Shown here: positions 24,651 to 33,690 of the stretch, one piece after another
Layout: each line of letters starts with the position of its first letter
Position numbering within the stretch: position 1 is the first letter of the stretch
From: Caldanaerobacter subterraneus
Lineage (GTDB): Bacteria; Bacillota; Thermoanaerobacteria; Thermoanaerobacterales; Thermoanaerobacteraceae
NCBI RefSeq assembly: GCF_004345675.1
Contig: NZ_SLWU01000021.1
Coordinates: 2,501-44,739, forward strand
Length of the DNA stretch: 42,239 nucleotides
Direction: 5' to 3'
The notes under the pieces: model-generated
The model's input: the letters and a program-made list of their open reading frames with translations, nothing else
The model's database searches: none
Told to the model about the DNA's origin: nothing
Made by a program: the position numbers and the translations under genes

Positions 24651-26294
24651 ATGAAAATCAAGGTTCTTGCAGCTTTTGTATCATTACTTTTTATCATCTC
24701 TACCGTATTAGGGGGGTGCAGCAGTCAACCAACCAAAACTGCTTCCTCTCCTGAAACGGAAAAGCAAATTCTAAGAATAAACTTAGGAGAGGAACCTCCT
24801 CGGTTAGACCCTCAAACTTCTACTGACGGAGTCTCTTTTCAAGTTTTAAATGCCGTGCTGGAAGGCCTTGTAAGGCTTGGGCCAGATGAAAAACCTCAGA
24901 AGGGTTCAGGTCTTGCAAAAGATTGGAAAATTTCTGAAGATGGGCTCACCTATACTTTTTATCTAAAAGATAATATATACTGGAGCGATGGCAATCCTAT
25001 AACCGCTTACGACTTTGAATACTCATGGAAAAGAGCGTTAGACCCAAAAACTGCTTCAGATTATGCCTATATAATGTTTCCAATAAAAAATGCTGAAAAA
25101 TTTAATGCTGGCGAAGTATCAGCTGATGAGGTAGGAATAAAGGCTTTGGATGAAAAAACTTTAGAAGTACAGCTTGAAGAGCCAACCCCTTATTTCTTAA
25201 GTTTGACAGCCTTCATAACATACCTTCCCTTGGAAAAATCTTTTGTAGAAAAGGTTGGCGATAAAATAGCCACAACTCCTGATACTTTGGTTTACAGCGG
25301 TCCCTTCATCATAAAAGAGTGGAACCACGAACAGAATATAATTCTTGTGAAAAATGATAAATACTGGGATAAGGACAATGTAAAATTAGATGAAATTCAT
25401 ATGGACATGATAAAAGACATGAACACTGTAGTCCAAAATTTTGATAATGGACAATATGATATAATCACTGTAACCGGAGATTTTGTAGAAAGATACAAAA
25501 ACAATCCCAATGCTGAATTACAAATATATCCCAATGGTTTTACTTATTTTTTAGCCTTCAATACAAAAAATCCTGTTTTCAAAAATGCCAATATAAGAAA
25601 AGCATTCGGCCTTTCAATTGACAGAAAACAGCTTACAGAAAATGTATTAAAAGACGGGTCAATTCCTGCTTATGGATTTGTACCCTACGGAATACCGGGC
25701 AAAAATGAGGAATTTAGAAAAGAAGTGGGCAATTTGTTCACAGAAGACCCTGTAAAAGCTAAAGAACTTCTCCAAAAGGGAATGAACGAATTAGGCATAA
25801 CTTCTTTGCCTAAAATAACCTTGCTGGCAGATGATACAGAAGTAGCTAAAAGAGAATCCCAGGCAATACAGGAATTCTGGAAAAAGAACTTGGGTGTCAA
25901 TGTTGAAATACAAAATGTGCCTTTCAAAATCAGGCTTCAAATGTACAAACAAGGAGACTTTGACGTAGTCCTCACGCGATGGGGAGCAGACTACAACGAC
26001 CCAATGACCTTCATGGACCTATGGTTAAGTGAAATCAGCGGGGAACCTAACAGAATATTTTACTCAAATCCCGAATACGACAAGTTAATACTGGAAGCCA
26101 AAAAGAGCAATGACAACAATCTGCGCATGGACAACATGAAAAAAGCAGAACAAATACTAATGGAAGATATGCCTATATCACCTCTTTTCTTCTCAGCAAC
26201 AGCTTATGTACAGCAAAAATATGTGAAAGGCGTAGTAAGGCACGCTGTAGGAGTAGACAATGACTGGAAATGGACTTATATAGAAAAGCATTGA
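24651..26294 (+). CDS. oppA: Peptide ABC transporter substrate-binding lipoprotein (OppA family)
   Basis: A type II lipoprotein signal peptide ends in VLGGC, and the mature protein is a family 5 solute-binding protein. LNAVLEGLVRLGPDEKPQKG and the following LAKDWKISEDGLTYTFYLKD are the family signature; DFEYSWKRALDPKTASDYAY and WNHEQNIILVKNDKYW are typical of oligopeptide binders. At 547 residues it has full OppA size. No permease or ATPase genes adjoin it, so it must use transporter subunits encoded elsewhere. It has its own promoter and a strong terminator. Confidence 0.88.
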   Translation: MKIKVLAAFVSLLFIISTVLGGCSSQPTKTASSPETEKQILRINLGEEPPRLDPQTSTDGVSFQVLNAVLEGLVRLGPDEKPQKGSGLAKDWKISEDGLTYTFYLKDNIYWSDGNPITAYDFEYSWKRALDPKTASDYAYIMFPIKNAEKFNAGEVSADEVGIKALDEKTLEVQLEEPTPYFLSLTAFITYLPLEKSFVEKVGDKIATTPDTLVYSGPFIIKEWNHEQNIILVKNDKYWDKDNVKLDEIHMDMIKDMNTVVQNFDNGQYDIITVTGDFVERYKNNPNAELQIYPNGFTYFLAFNTKNPVFKNANIRKAFGLSIDRKQLTENVLKDGSIPAYGFVPYGIPGKNEEFRKEVGNLFTEDPVKAKELLQKGMNELGITSLPKITLLADDTEVAKRESQAIQEFWKKNLGVNVEIQNVPFKIRLQMYKQGDFDVVLTRWGADYNDPMTFMDLWLSEISGEPNRIFYSNPEYDKLILEAKKSNDNNLRMDNMKKAEQILMEDMPISPLFFSATAYVQQKYVKGVVRHAVGVDNDWKWTYIEKH

Positions 26295-26330
26295 AAAAAA
26301 TCCCTTTGGGCCTTTCCAAAGGGATTTTTT
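26294..26330. terminator. Bidirectional terminator between oppA-like and DUF2207 genes
   Basis: AAAAAAATCCCTTTGG and CCAAAGGGATTTTTTT flank a six-base loop. T runs are present on both strands, so it can end the plus-strand oppA-like transcript and the minus-strand DUF2207 transcript. Confidence 0.85.
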
Positions 26331-28132
26331 TATCTTGCACCTCCTCCGCCTCCTCCAAAACCTCCTCCACCGCCATGAGATGAACCCGATGAAGAAGATG
26401 GCATGACATTCTGGGAAAAACTTTGTGAAAAAGCAAGTAAGGAAGAATTAAAGCTTTCTACAAAATTACTCACGCTCATTGTTCCTGCAAATGCAGGTAC
26501 ATACCAATCAATTTCCTCAACAGGGACTCTTAAAATTTCCATAGCTTTTAATACTTCTTTTGCCACTCCCAAAATTGTCCCATAAACTAAGTATTTTTCC
26601 CAGATAACTAAAGAAGTAGGCGGATACTGTGAAATGAGAGAAAAATCCTTCAAAAACTTTTTAAAAGCATTCCATTTCAAAACAAGCAATTTACCATCAG
26701 GAGAATATTTTTTTATGCCAAATCTATAAATAGCTACAAATATAAGCTCTGACACAGAAATTATCAAAAATAACACGTTTATAGCAATGAGCATACCATT
26801 TAAAAGTATTAACCCGATAATAATAAGAGACAAAAATGACAACACTGTTAGAAAAGACCATAAAATTACATACTTATTAACTTCTTTATACTTTTCAGTG
26901 ACAATCCATTTCCTATCATTATAAACTTTTTCCTTGACTACCTCCTCAAATCTTTCTATAAACTTTGCAAATTTTTCTCCGTCTATTTTAGATGTATAGA
27001 ATTCATTCCCATACTTTTTATACTCTAAAAGCAAAGCCTTTAAGTCTTCACTTAGGCTCTCTTCTATCTCTCTATCAGTTACAATAATCTTGTACTCTTT
27101 AGATGTTGAGCCCAGTACACCTTTTTTTACTTCTTCTTGAATTTTTAAATATCCTCTTCTTGCCAATTCTAATGTAGAAGCGACTATTGATTTAGAAGTT
27201 ACAAAGTCAGACTTCTCTAAAAGCATTTCTACCCATGCTGGAGGGCAATCTACAGGTGCTTCTCTCTCATAAATTCCTTCATAAAAAACCTCTGGGTCTT
27301 TTCCATATTTGCGTTTTATTTTTACAGGTATAAATACTGCCAATGCTAAAAAAATTGGAAGTAATATTAAATAAACTTTCTCTAAATCTTTAGATAAAAT
27401 TTCCCTCTCTTCTTCTCTTTTCTGCCATGCCTCTTCCTCTGCTAAAATTTTATCTCTGCCATTGCCAGAAACTAAGATTACATTATTTGGATTAAGATTT
27501 TTAATATAACTTTTAGGAAAAACAAACCTCACTTCTAACCAATGGTTAGAAGGTATATTGCCAGCATAAGCTATTATACCGCTTAAGTCTTTTTTTACAC
27601 CAATCTTTCCGTCAATTTTAGGATGAAGCCAGTAATTTATATCATCTATATTGCCAATTTTGGAAGGCAAATTAACTTCAACCCAAAGTGCTGGAAGACT
27701 TTTATCCCAGGCGCTTCCCCAAACTTTCCAATAAAACTCTGCCACATCCTCATAGATTCTTAAGCCTTTTAAAACTTTATATTTAATCCTAAAAGTCTTT
27801 ATTTCATTATTAGCTTTATATTTCCAGGTTATTTTGTACTCTTGTTTACCTTTTGCAAAGTCAAAATTAAGGGGAGTCTCTTTACCATCCTTAATTTCAC
27901 TCACTAACACATCTTTTATCTCATAATCCCCTGTTGGTATGATTAACCATGCTTCAGAAAAAGAGCCATTAAACTTATAAGTTATATCGTTTGTTACATC
28001 CATTTCCCCATTATCTTGAATAAAATAATATATTTTAGCTTCTTTTAAACTGTAGTCTTTAGCATAAGCTACTGAAAAAGACATAAAAAATATGAATAAA
28101 ACTACAGGTATTAAAAATAAGGCTCTTTTCAC
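26330..28132 (-). CDS. DUF2207 domain membrane protein
   Basis: The 600-residue protein starts with a signal peptide (ALFLIPVVLFIFFMSFSVAYA). An extracytoplasmic DUF2207 beta domain follows to about residue 245, then one membrane segment (YLILLPIFLALAVFIPV), a cytoplasmic part, and two more hydrophobic stretches near residues 420-470. The tail is SSSSGSSHGGGGGFGGGGGG, the flexible Ser/Gly tail usual in this family (YciQ-like). The start is GTG, with GGAGGTG upstream. The function is unknown. The next upstream gene is 16 bases away, so it is the last gene of a three-gene operon with the TauE-like and nitroreductase genes. Confidence 0.8.
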   Translation of the reverse strand: MKRALFLIPVVLFIFFMSFSVAYAKDYSLKEAKIYYFIQDNGEMDVTNDITYKFNGSFSEAWLIIPTGDYEIKDVLVSEIKDGKETPLNFDFAKGKQEYKITWKYKANNEIKTFRIKYKVLKGLRIYEDVAEFYWKVWGSAWDKSLPALWVEVNLPSKIGNIDDINYWLHPKIDGKIGVKKDLSGIIAYAGNIPSNHWLEVRFVFPKSYIKNLNPNNVILVSGNGRDKILAEEEAWQKREEEREILSKDLEKVYLILLPIFLALAVFIPVKIKRKYGKDPEVFYEGIYEREAPVDCPPAWVEMLLEKSDFVTSKSIVASTLELARRGYLKIQEEVKKGVLGSTSKEYKIIVTDREIEESLSEDLKALLLEYKKYGNEFYTSKIDGEKFAKFIERFEEVVKEKVYNDRKWIVTEKYKEVNKYVILWSFLTVLSFLSLIIIGLILLNGMLIAINVLFLIISVSELIFVAIYRFGIKKYSPDGKLLVLKWNAFKKFLKDFSLISQYPPTSLVIWEKYLVYGTILGVAKEVLKAMEILRVPVEEIDWYVPAFAGTMSVSNFVESFNSSLLAFSQSFSQNVMPSSSSGSSHGGGGGFGGGGGGAR

Positions 28133-28148
28133 ATCTACACCTCCAAAA

Positions 28149-28904
28149 TTAAACTCCTCTTACCCAAAACATTACTGCTAAAATAAATCCCCATAAGACT
28201 ACAAAATTTTTTACTTTTCTTCCATCAAACCTTTGTGATATCATTGCCCCTAAATATCCTCCTAAAGCAAAACCTAACATTAAAATAAATGCGTATACCC
28301 ATACCACTTTACCGCTAAAAATCAAGACCAAACCTGAAGTTATATTTATAAAAAGAGATAATACATTTTTTATGCCATTCGCAGTATGTATATCGGTAAT
28401 ACCTGCAATTCCTAAAGTTGCCAGCATTAAAATGCCTATACCTGCTGCAAAATATCCACCATATAAAGAAGTAAGAAACTGTAGTATAAAAACGGCTACT
28501 AATGATTTATTTTTTTTATTTCTATCATCAATCAGATTAAATTTGTTTATTCTGTCATTTAATGCTAAAACCACAGTAGCGAACAAAACTAAAAAAGGCA
28601 CAATAAAATCAAAGACTTTGTGAGGAGTTATCATAAGAAGATAAGCTCCTAAGATACCCCCAAGTAAAGAAGGCAATGTCAGAAACCTTAAAAGCTCTTT
28701 CGTCTGATACAGTCTTTCTTTAAATGCCCATGCACCTGTGACAGAACCAGTCCAAAGAGCAACAGTATTTGTTATATTGGCAGATAGAGGATTTATTCCA
28801 ACCCATACAAGAGCAGGAAAGGTTATTAAAGTACCCCCACCTGCTATTGCATTAGTAGCTCCTGCTAAAATAGAAGCCACTAAAATTATTACGTAATTAC
28901 TCAT
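28149..28904 (-). CDS. TauE/SafE family membrane permease
   Basis: The 251-residue protein is almost wholly hydrophobic, with about eight membrane segments and the repeated motif of the family: AGATNAIAGGGTLITFPALV at the N-terminus and GGYFAAGIGILMLATLG in the second half. Members export or import sulfite, sulfoacetate or other organosulfur anions; the substrate here is unknown. The ATG shares one base with the stop of the nitroreductase gene (TAATG), showing translational coupling. Confidence 0.85.
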   Translation of the reverse strand: MSNYVIILVASILAGATNAIAGGGTLITFPALVWVGINPLSANITNTVALWTGSVTGAWAFKERLYQTKELLRFLTLPSLLGGILGAYLLMITPHKVFDFIVPFLVLFATVVLALNDRINKFNLIDDRNKKNKSLVAVFILQFLTSLYGGYFAAGIGILMLATLGIAGITDIHTANGIKNVLSLFINITSGLVLIFSGKVVWVYAFILMLGFALGGYLGAMISQRFDGRKVKNFVVLWGFILAVMFWVRGV

Positions 28905-29524
28905 TAGATTATCTCTCCAAATTCATCAAATTTAAATCTATAGGCTCTTGGCAGTAAATCTTTACTTGGGTCCTTGTAACCTATCGCTATTATCATGGGT
29001 ACCATTTTTTCTACATCTATCCCTAAAAACTCCTTCATCTTTTCTTCATTAAAACCATCCATAGGATGAGTTTCAAGGCCATAAACTCTTGCAACTATCA
29101 TTATATTCATTGCAAAAAGCGCAGTATCTCTTATGGACTTTCTTTTAGCTTGCTCCATATCTTTCCACACTTCAAGGACCCTTTCTTTTGCTGATTCTCT
29201 CCTTTCTTTTGGCATATACCCCAGTTCTACAGAACTGTCTAAAACTCTGTCTATATGCTCAAAAGCTGCTTTTGGATTTGCTATTAAGACAATTACAGCC
29301 GATGCATCTTCCACTTTTTGTTGGTTAAAACAGATTTCTTTGAGAATTTTCTTTTTTTCTTTGTCCTTTATAACTTTTACCTCCCAAGGCTGAAGATTAT
29401 TAGCTGAAGGCGCTGTAGCAGCTACCTCAAGGACTTCTTTTATAAGGTCATCGGATATTTCTTTTGTCGTGTCAAAAAATGTGATAGACCTTCTCTCTGT
29501 TATAAGTTTCTGGCATTCTTTCAT
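28904..29524 (-). CDS. Nitroreductase family FMN oxidoreductase
   Basis: The 206-residue protein has the nitroreductase fold: ERRSITFFDTTKEI supplies the FMN-phosphate arginines, ATAPSANNLQPWEVKVI is the central FMN-binding segment, and GLETHPMDGFNEEKMKEFLG followed by the IAIGYKDPS strand completes the family pattern. It probably reduces quinones, flavins or nitro compounds with NAD(P)H. AAGGAGAGTGTATAAGT precedes the ATG. It is first in the operon with the TauE-like and DUF2207 genes. Confidence 0.87.
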   Translation of the reverse strand: MKECQKLITERRSITFFDTTKEISDDLIKEVLEVAATAPSANNLQPWEVKVIKDKEKKKILKEICFNQQKVEDASAVIVLIANPKAAFEHIDRVLDSSVELGYMPKERRESAKERVLEVWKDMEQAKRKSIRDTALFAMNIMIVARVYGLETHPMDGFNEEKMKEFLGIDVEKMVPMIIAIGYKDPSKDLLPRAYRFKFDEFGEII

Positions 29525-29784
29525 ACTTATACACTCTCCTTTTTTAATCCAGAATTACAAAGGTAACCTAAAATTGGTATGCCCAGTTTTTAAAAAATGC
29601 CGATAATAGATTTATATTCTCCATAAAAGTATGAAATCCTTCCTGCCTTTTTGAAAAAAGATTTAGAACAAACTCTTTTGAGTTATAATCGAAATAACAA
29701 CGAATTTTTGCATATTGTTAATTTGTTTACTTTTTCATCCCCCAAACGTCTTTATTAATGAAAAGTCATAAGGAGGAGGAGTTA

Positions 29785-30249
29785 ATGTGGCAGGATTTGT
29801 ACAAAGCTGCATTCTATCATTTACTTAAATTGGGTGTACCACAGGCTGACGCTGAAGACATAGCCCAAGAAGCTCTGCTTTCCACATACTTGAATTTAGA
29901 CGGCATTCAAGAGGGAAAATTAAAAGCTTATGTTTTGACTGCGGCGCGAAACAAATACACTGATTATCTGCGCAAAACCAAAAAAGATGTGACAGTTTCT
30001 ATTATAAATGTCTTTCCTCAAAGTACCTTTTCAGAGTTTCAACAGATTGAAAATAAAGAAGTAATAAAAAAAGCAGTTAATAGGCTTACTCTCAATGAGC
30101 AAAAGCTCTTTTACCTTAAATTCATATTAGAAATGTCAAATGAAGAAATTTCCTCTTACTTAAAAACCAATTCCAATACAGTAAAGACAATGGTATGGAG
30201 ACTAAGAAAAAAATTAAAAGAATATTTAAAAGAGGAGGAGAAAAGTTAA
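29785..30249 (+). CDS. ECF-type RNA polymerase sigma factor
   Basis: The 154-residue protein has sigma region 2 (QADAEDIAQEALLSTYLNLD with AYVLTAARNKYTDYLRK) and region 4 (LTLNEQKLFYLKFILEMSNE and TNSNTVKTMVWRLRKKLKEY). These are the only parts found in ECF sigma factors. The ATG at 29785 has AAGGAGGAGGAG just upstream; an ATG at 29758 would place that site within the gene. The stop is directly followed by the ATG of a membrane anti-sigma gene, the classical pair. Its stimulus is unknown. Confidence 0.85.
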   Translation: MWQDLYKAAFYHLLKLGVPQADAEDIAQEALLSTYLNLDGIQEGKLKAYVLTAARNKYTDYLRKTKKDVTVSIINVFPQSTFSEFQQIENKEVIKKAVNRLTLNEQKLFYLKFILEMSNEEISSYLKTNSNTVKTMVWRLRKKLKEYLKEEEKS

Positions 30250-31161
30250 ATGGGATCAGATTTAAATAAGCCAATAGGCGATATACCTTTTGACGAAAAA
30301 GCTTTTTTGCGCAAAGCTCGTTTTAAAAGCATACTTCGCATAATAATAATTTCTTTAATTATCGCCATAGGTGTTTTTGTATTAACCATCATAATTTCTG
30401 AAATGATGCTGCAGAATCAAGAAAACCGCATAAATAGCTTTTATCCGGATATTGTTAAATTTACAGAACCTAATACCTTCGCAATTTCAGGAGAAAGTTA
30501 TAATGTCAGGCTATTCGGGCGGCAAAAAGAATATTATCTTTTAAGGTTAATAGGAAATAAGCCTTATCCTGCCGGAATAGTCACAGTTGATTTTGATATC
30601 TGGAGAGGAGAGCAATTTAAAGGAGACAAATCTTTAGCCATACCAGAAGGTACAAAAGAATACCTTGCTCCTTATGCCGTGCCAAAATTAAAATTTTACA
30701 ATCCCGCAGTAAAATACGATAAAGTTATAAGAGAGTTTGATGTACTAAAAAATATACATAACGATAATCTCGTTGAAATGGCTTTATCTTTTGACAGGCC
30801 TTTAACCCTCAGCGAAATTAAAACTATTATACCTGAGGATTTAAAGCTAATGTGGGGTGCTGTTTTGGTTTTTGAAGAAAACGACTATAAAGAAAAAAAC
30901 TATCTTGCAGAAAGATTGGTGGGAAACCCCTATATTGACAGCCGTGATGGCGAAAAAGAATTTTTAAAACAGCTGGAACAACTCAGTAATTTGCAAAGTT
31001 ATTCTTCGATAAATCTAAAAAGAACAGTAAGTTTTTTAAAGGAAAAGGGCATAAAATACTACGGAGTTGTAGTGGTGGGACATCCTGAATCCTTACAAAA
31101 GTTGTCCTCTAATTCAATTATAAGGGGAGCAGTTTTAGGTATAGTTACAACTCCTTATTAA
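30250..31161 (+). CDS. Membrane anti-sigma factor (Sigma_reg_N / Sigma_reg_C type)
   Basis: The 303-residue protein has a short cytoplasmic N-terminus (PFDEKAFLRKARFKSILR), one membrane helix (IIIISLIIAIGVFVLTIIIS, about residues 31-50) and an extracellular domain. The pattern FTEPNTFAISGES and LTLSEIKTIIPEDLKLMWGA is that of the Firmicute anti-sigma Sigma_reg_N and Sigma_reg_C domains. It should hold the upstream sigma factor until a cell-surface signal arrives. Its stop is one base from the convergent permease stop, with no room for a separate terminator. Confidence 0.8.
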   Translation: MGSDLNKPIGDIPFDEKAFLRKARFKSILRIIIISLIIAIGVFVLTIIISEMMLQNQENRINSFYPDIVKFTEPNTFAISGESYNVRLFGRQKEYYLLRLIGNKPYPAGIVTVDFDIWRGEQFKGDKSLAIPEGTKEYLAPYAVPKLKFYNPAVKYDKVIREFDVLKNIHNDNLVEMALSFDRPLTLSEIKTIIPEDLKLMWGAVLVFEENDYKEKNYLAERLVGNPYIDSRDGEKEFLKQLEQLSNLQSYSSINLKRTVSFLKEKGIKYYGVVVVGHPESLQKLSSNSIIRGAVLGIVTTPY

Positions 31162-31162
31162 C

Positions 31163-31894
31163 TCAATCGAGTACATCCTTTTCCTTAAACCATCGCATAC
31201 CTGCGAAAGTTAATATAACAAAAATCAAAGGTCCTGCTACAAAGGGAAAATACGTATTTTTAAACAGCTCTCCTCCCAACGCCGCCATTATGGGGTAAGT
31301 CCAGGGATAAAAAACCCAGTACCGGGTATTGGCCACAAGCAGAGAAGGGGTAGCCAGTCCAATACCTATGCCCAGAGGTATGCCCATCTGTGAAAAATTT
31401 ATGCTCAAAAGAAAAGTTACAATCATTACGGGAAGCGAAGCTATATATGCCAGGAGGAGCCTTGTCAGTATGATGTCATAAGGTATTTCGCCAGGAGCGC
31501 CTATAACTTTTCCTGCCACCAGCAGGCTTAATGAAAACACCAGCACATTCAGCAGGGACAGCATACAACCGACTAAAAGTTTTGCAGCATACACGTAGCT
31601 TCTTTTTACGGGAAGCGTCAGATAATATCTAAGTCCCCCGCTGACGTACTCTATCCTGGCCAGGCTCACCATGATGAGGGCTATAAGCGCTGGGAAGAGA
31701 GCGCTTACGTAAAATACACTGCTCTGCAGATAAATCTGATACCACATGTTCTGACCTCTGGAGGTGAAAATGTCATAATACCTTAAAAAATTGGCTACAC
31801 CTTGAAATACCATGAATACAGGAGCCAGTGTTATTACCAGAAATATTCTGGAATTTTTAAGCTTAAGTAATTCTAATCTTATAATTTTTTTCAT
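31163..31894 (-). CDS. ABC-2 type transporter permease, second
   Basis: The 243-residue membrane protein begins KKIIRLELLKLKNSRIFLVI and has about six hydrophobic segments, with VSGGLRYYLTLPVKRSYVYA, the cytoplasmic segment typical of lantibiotic-immunity and bacitracin-type permeases. The same frame is open much further upstream (to 32320), but that part overlaps another permease out of frame and is not credible; AGGGGGTAAAAAG before the ATG at 31894 is decisive. It is paralogous to the preceding permease (compare SGGLRYTLSLPVGKVRLYLS) and is last in the ABC operon. Confidence 0.85.
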   Translation of the reverse strand: MKKIIRLELLKLKNSRIFLVITLAPVFMVFQGVANFLRYYDIFTSRGQNMWYQIYLQSSVFYVSALFPALIALIMVSLARIEYVSGGLRYYLTLPVKRSYVYAAKLLVGCMLSLLNVLVFSLSLLVAGKVIGAPGEIPYDIILTRLLLAYIASLPVMIVTFLLSINFSQMGIPLGIGIGLATPSLLVANTRYWVFYPWTYPIMAALGGELFKNTYFPFVAGPLIFVILTFAGMRWFKEKDVLD

Positions 31895-31905
31895 CTTTTT
31901 ACCCC

Positions 31906-32658
31906 CTATTCTGTCACATCTTTTTTTGAAAAGCAATAGAGTCCTATCAGTAGAAATGTAGCAGCAAAAAATATCCCACCTTCCAATGCCAGGCGGTTGT
32001 TCTCGCCGGGAAGGGGCATGGTGTAAATAACATGGGCGTAAGGTATGACCCTCGCTATATTCTGGTTCTGAGCCAGAAAAAATGATGTAGTAATCCCTAT
32101 AAAGCCTGTGGCAAGGGGAACTATAACATTGCTGCTGATGGAGGATAGCCACAACTGCAGGCTCGCAAGTCCCAGTGCAGCCACTGCCTGATTTAAGAAA
32201 TAACGCATAAAGAGCTGATAGTCTAAATCGCCGGGCAGGTGAAATATTTTGCCTGTAGCGGCAAGCATAAGGGTGTCGCAGAGCAGCATCAAGCCGACAA
32301 AGCCCACAGTTGTTAACCATTTAGATAGATACAGCCTGACTTTACCAACGGGAAGGCTGAGAGTATACCTCAGTCCTCCAGAGGCATTCTCTGTGTAATA
32401 TATTACAACACATACTACTGTCACTGTCATGGGCAACATCATAAACCACAAAAGGCTTAAGTGATGCTCCAGGATTAAGGTCTGCCAGGCATTCAGCCCT
32501 TTTTTTGCGCCATGAATGAGAAGGAAATCCCTGCGTAAATAAAGGTCAAGAATCAGCAATGTCTCTGTAATAAGTGGTACGAGGAAAATTGCCGGCCATA
32601 TAAGGCTTCGCTTTTGCTTTAAAATATCAGTCGAGAGTAAGTCAAAAAACTTCCTCAA
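31906..32658 (-). CDS. ABC-2 type transporter permease, first
   Basis: The 250-residue protein has six likely membrane helices and the segment ASGGLRYTLSLPVGKVRLYL, shared with the downstream permease. Two permeases plus one ATPase are typical of BcrAB or EpiEFG-like exporters for antimicrobial peptides. The TTG start overlaps the ATPase stop as TTGA and has GGAGGTGATGCGC upstream. Conservation of small permeases is low, so the substrate is inferred only from the arrangement beside a two-component system. Confidence 0.83.
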   Translation of the reverse strand: MRKFFDLLSTDILKQKRSLIWPAIFLVPLITETLLILDLYLRRDFLLIHGAKKGLNAWQTLILEHHLSLLWFMMLPMTVTVVCVVIYYTENASGGLRYTLSLPVGKVRLYLSKWLTTVGFVGLMLLCDTLMLAATGKIFHLPGDLDYQLFMRYFLNQAVAALGLASLQLWLSSISSNVIVPLATGFIGITTSFFLAQNQNIARVIPYAHVIYTMPLPGENNRLALEGGIFFAATFLLIGLYCFSKKDVTE

Positions 32659-33563
32659 AGCGCATCACCTCCGGTTACCTCCAGGAAAATATCTTCAAGG
32701 TTTTTTGCTACTACCGAAAGGTGTGTCACCTCAAAGCCCTCCATTACCAGCGCTTTATTTACGGCAGCCACATTGATGCCATTCTTTTTTATGAAAAGCC
32801 GATTGTCATTCACTTTGACTTTTAAGCCTTTATTCTCCAAAAATTTTAAAGCCTTATCCTGCGGATAGACTTCAATGCATACATCCTGCTCGCTTTTGGC
32901 TTTCAATTCCTCCAGTGTTCCCTGAAAAAGCAGCCGTCCGCGGGATATGATACCCACACTGGTAGCCATGAGTTCCACTTCCCTCAAGATATGGCTGGAC
33001 ATCAAGACGGTGACGCCCAACATGCCGGGCAGGTTTTTGATGAGTTGACGAATTTCGTGTATTCCCGCCGGGTCAAGGCCATTTGTGGGTTCATCCAGTA
33101 TCAAAAGCTCTCGTTTTCCGAGAAGGGCCTGGGCTATGGCCAGTCGCTGTTTCATCCCCAGGGAAAAATTTTTTACCTTTTTATTTTTCCACTGGGATAG
33201 GTTGACTATCTCCAGCACTCTGTCAATTTCCTTTTTGTCGGCACCGAGAATTTTTCTTGTAATCTCCAGGTTTTCCGCCGCTGTCAGGTTTCCGTAATAG
33301 GAAGGAGACTCCACTATTGCTCCCACTCTCTTTAGGATTTCCATTGGGTTTTGTCTAATGGAAAGGCCAAAAAGGCGCGCGTCGCCCCGTGTAGGTTTTA
33401 TAAGTCCCAGCAGCATTCTAATGGTAGTAGATTTACCAGCACCGTTGGGTCCAAGGAATCCGTAAATTTCTCCTTTTTTCACTTTGAGGTCTATGCCGTC
33501 AACGGCAGTGAAATTGCCGTATTTTTTAGTGAGACCTTGAGTTTCAACGATTAATTCACTCAT
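32655..33563 (-). CDS. ABC transporter ATP-binding protein (BcrA/lantibiotic-immunity type)
   Basis: The 302-residue ATPase shows Walker A GPNGAGKST (38-46), signature FSLGMKQRL, Walker B LLILDEPTNGLDP, and H-loop SSHILREVELMA. The C-terminal extension of about 80 residues is usual for the BcrA group. GGGAGGGAATGA precedes the ATG. Bases and codons from here to the RR gene are visibly richer in G and C than in the surrounding genes, suggesting transfer. Confidence 0.92.
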   Translation of the reverse strand: MSELIVETQGLTKKYGNFTAVDGIDLKVKKGEIYGFLGPNGAGKSTTIRMLLGLIKPTRGDARLFGLSIRQNPMEILKRVGAIVESPSYYGNLTAAENLEITRKILGADKKEIDRVLEIVNLSQWKNKKVKNFSLGMKQRLAIAQALLGKRELLILDEPTNGLDPAGIHEIRQLIKNLPGMLGVTVLMSSHILREVELMATSVGIISRGRLLFQGTLEELKAKSEQDVCIEVYPQDKALKFLENKGLKVKVNDNRLFIKKNGINVAAVNKALVMEGFEVTHLSVVAKNLEDIFLEVTGGDAL

Positions 33564-33670
33564 TCCATTCCCTCCCGCAAAAATTTTTCAGGATATATAT
33601 CCCCCTACTTGATTATATACCCTATACCTTAAACCACCCTTGAGATAACCTTAAATTTTCCTTAAAAATA

Positions 33671-33690
33671 AAAAAGCCGCAGTGCAGCTT
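33671..33690 (-). terminator. Intrinsic terminator after the histidine kinase gene
   Basis: On the minus strand AAGCTGC and GCGGCTT pair around ACT with one U-G and run into TTTTTT, starting at the kinase stop codon. Confidence 0.65.

Noticed and set aside
26338-26400. Gly/Ser codon repeat at the DUF2207 3' end as a repeat element
   Set aside because: It encodes the flexible Gly-rich tail typical of the family, not a DNA repeat.
29725-29750. ECF promoter as an annotated feature for the sigma gene at 29785
   Set aside because: The -10 CGTC and 16-base spacing fit but the -35 GTTTAC lacks the AAC core; kept only as a low-interest finding.
31895-32320. N-terminal extension of about 141 residues on the second ABC permease
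   Set aside because: It overlaps the first permease gene out of frame, has Cys/Arg/His-rich non-membrane composition, and a strong ribosome binding site lies before the internal ATG at 31894.
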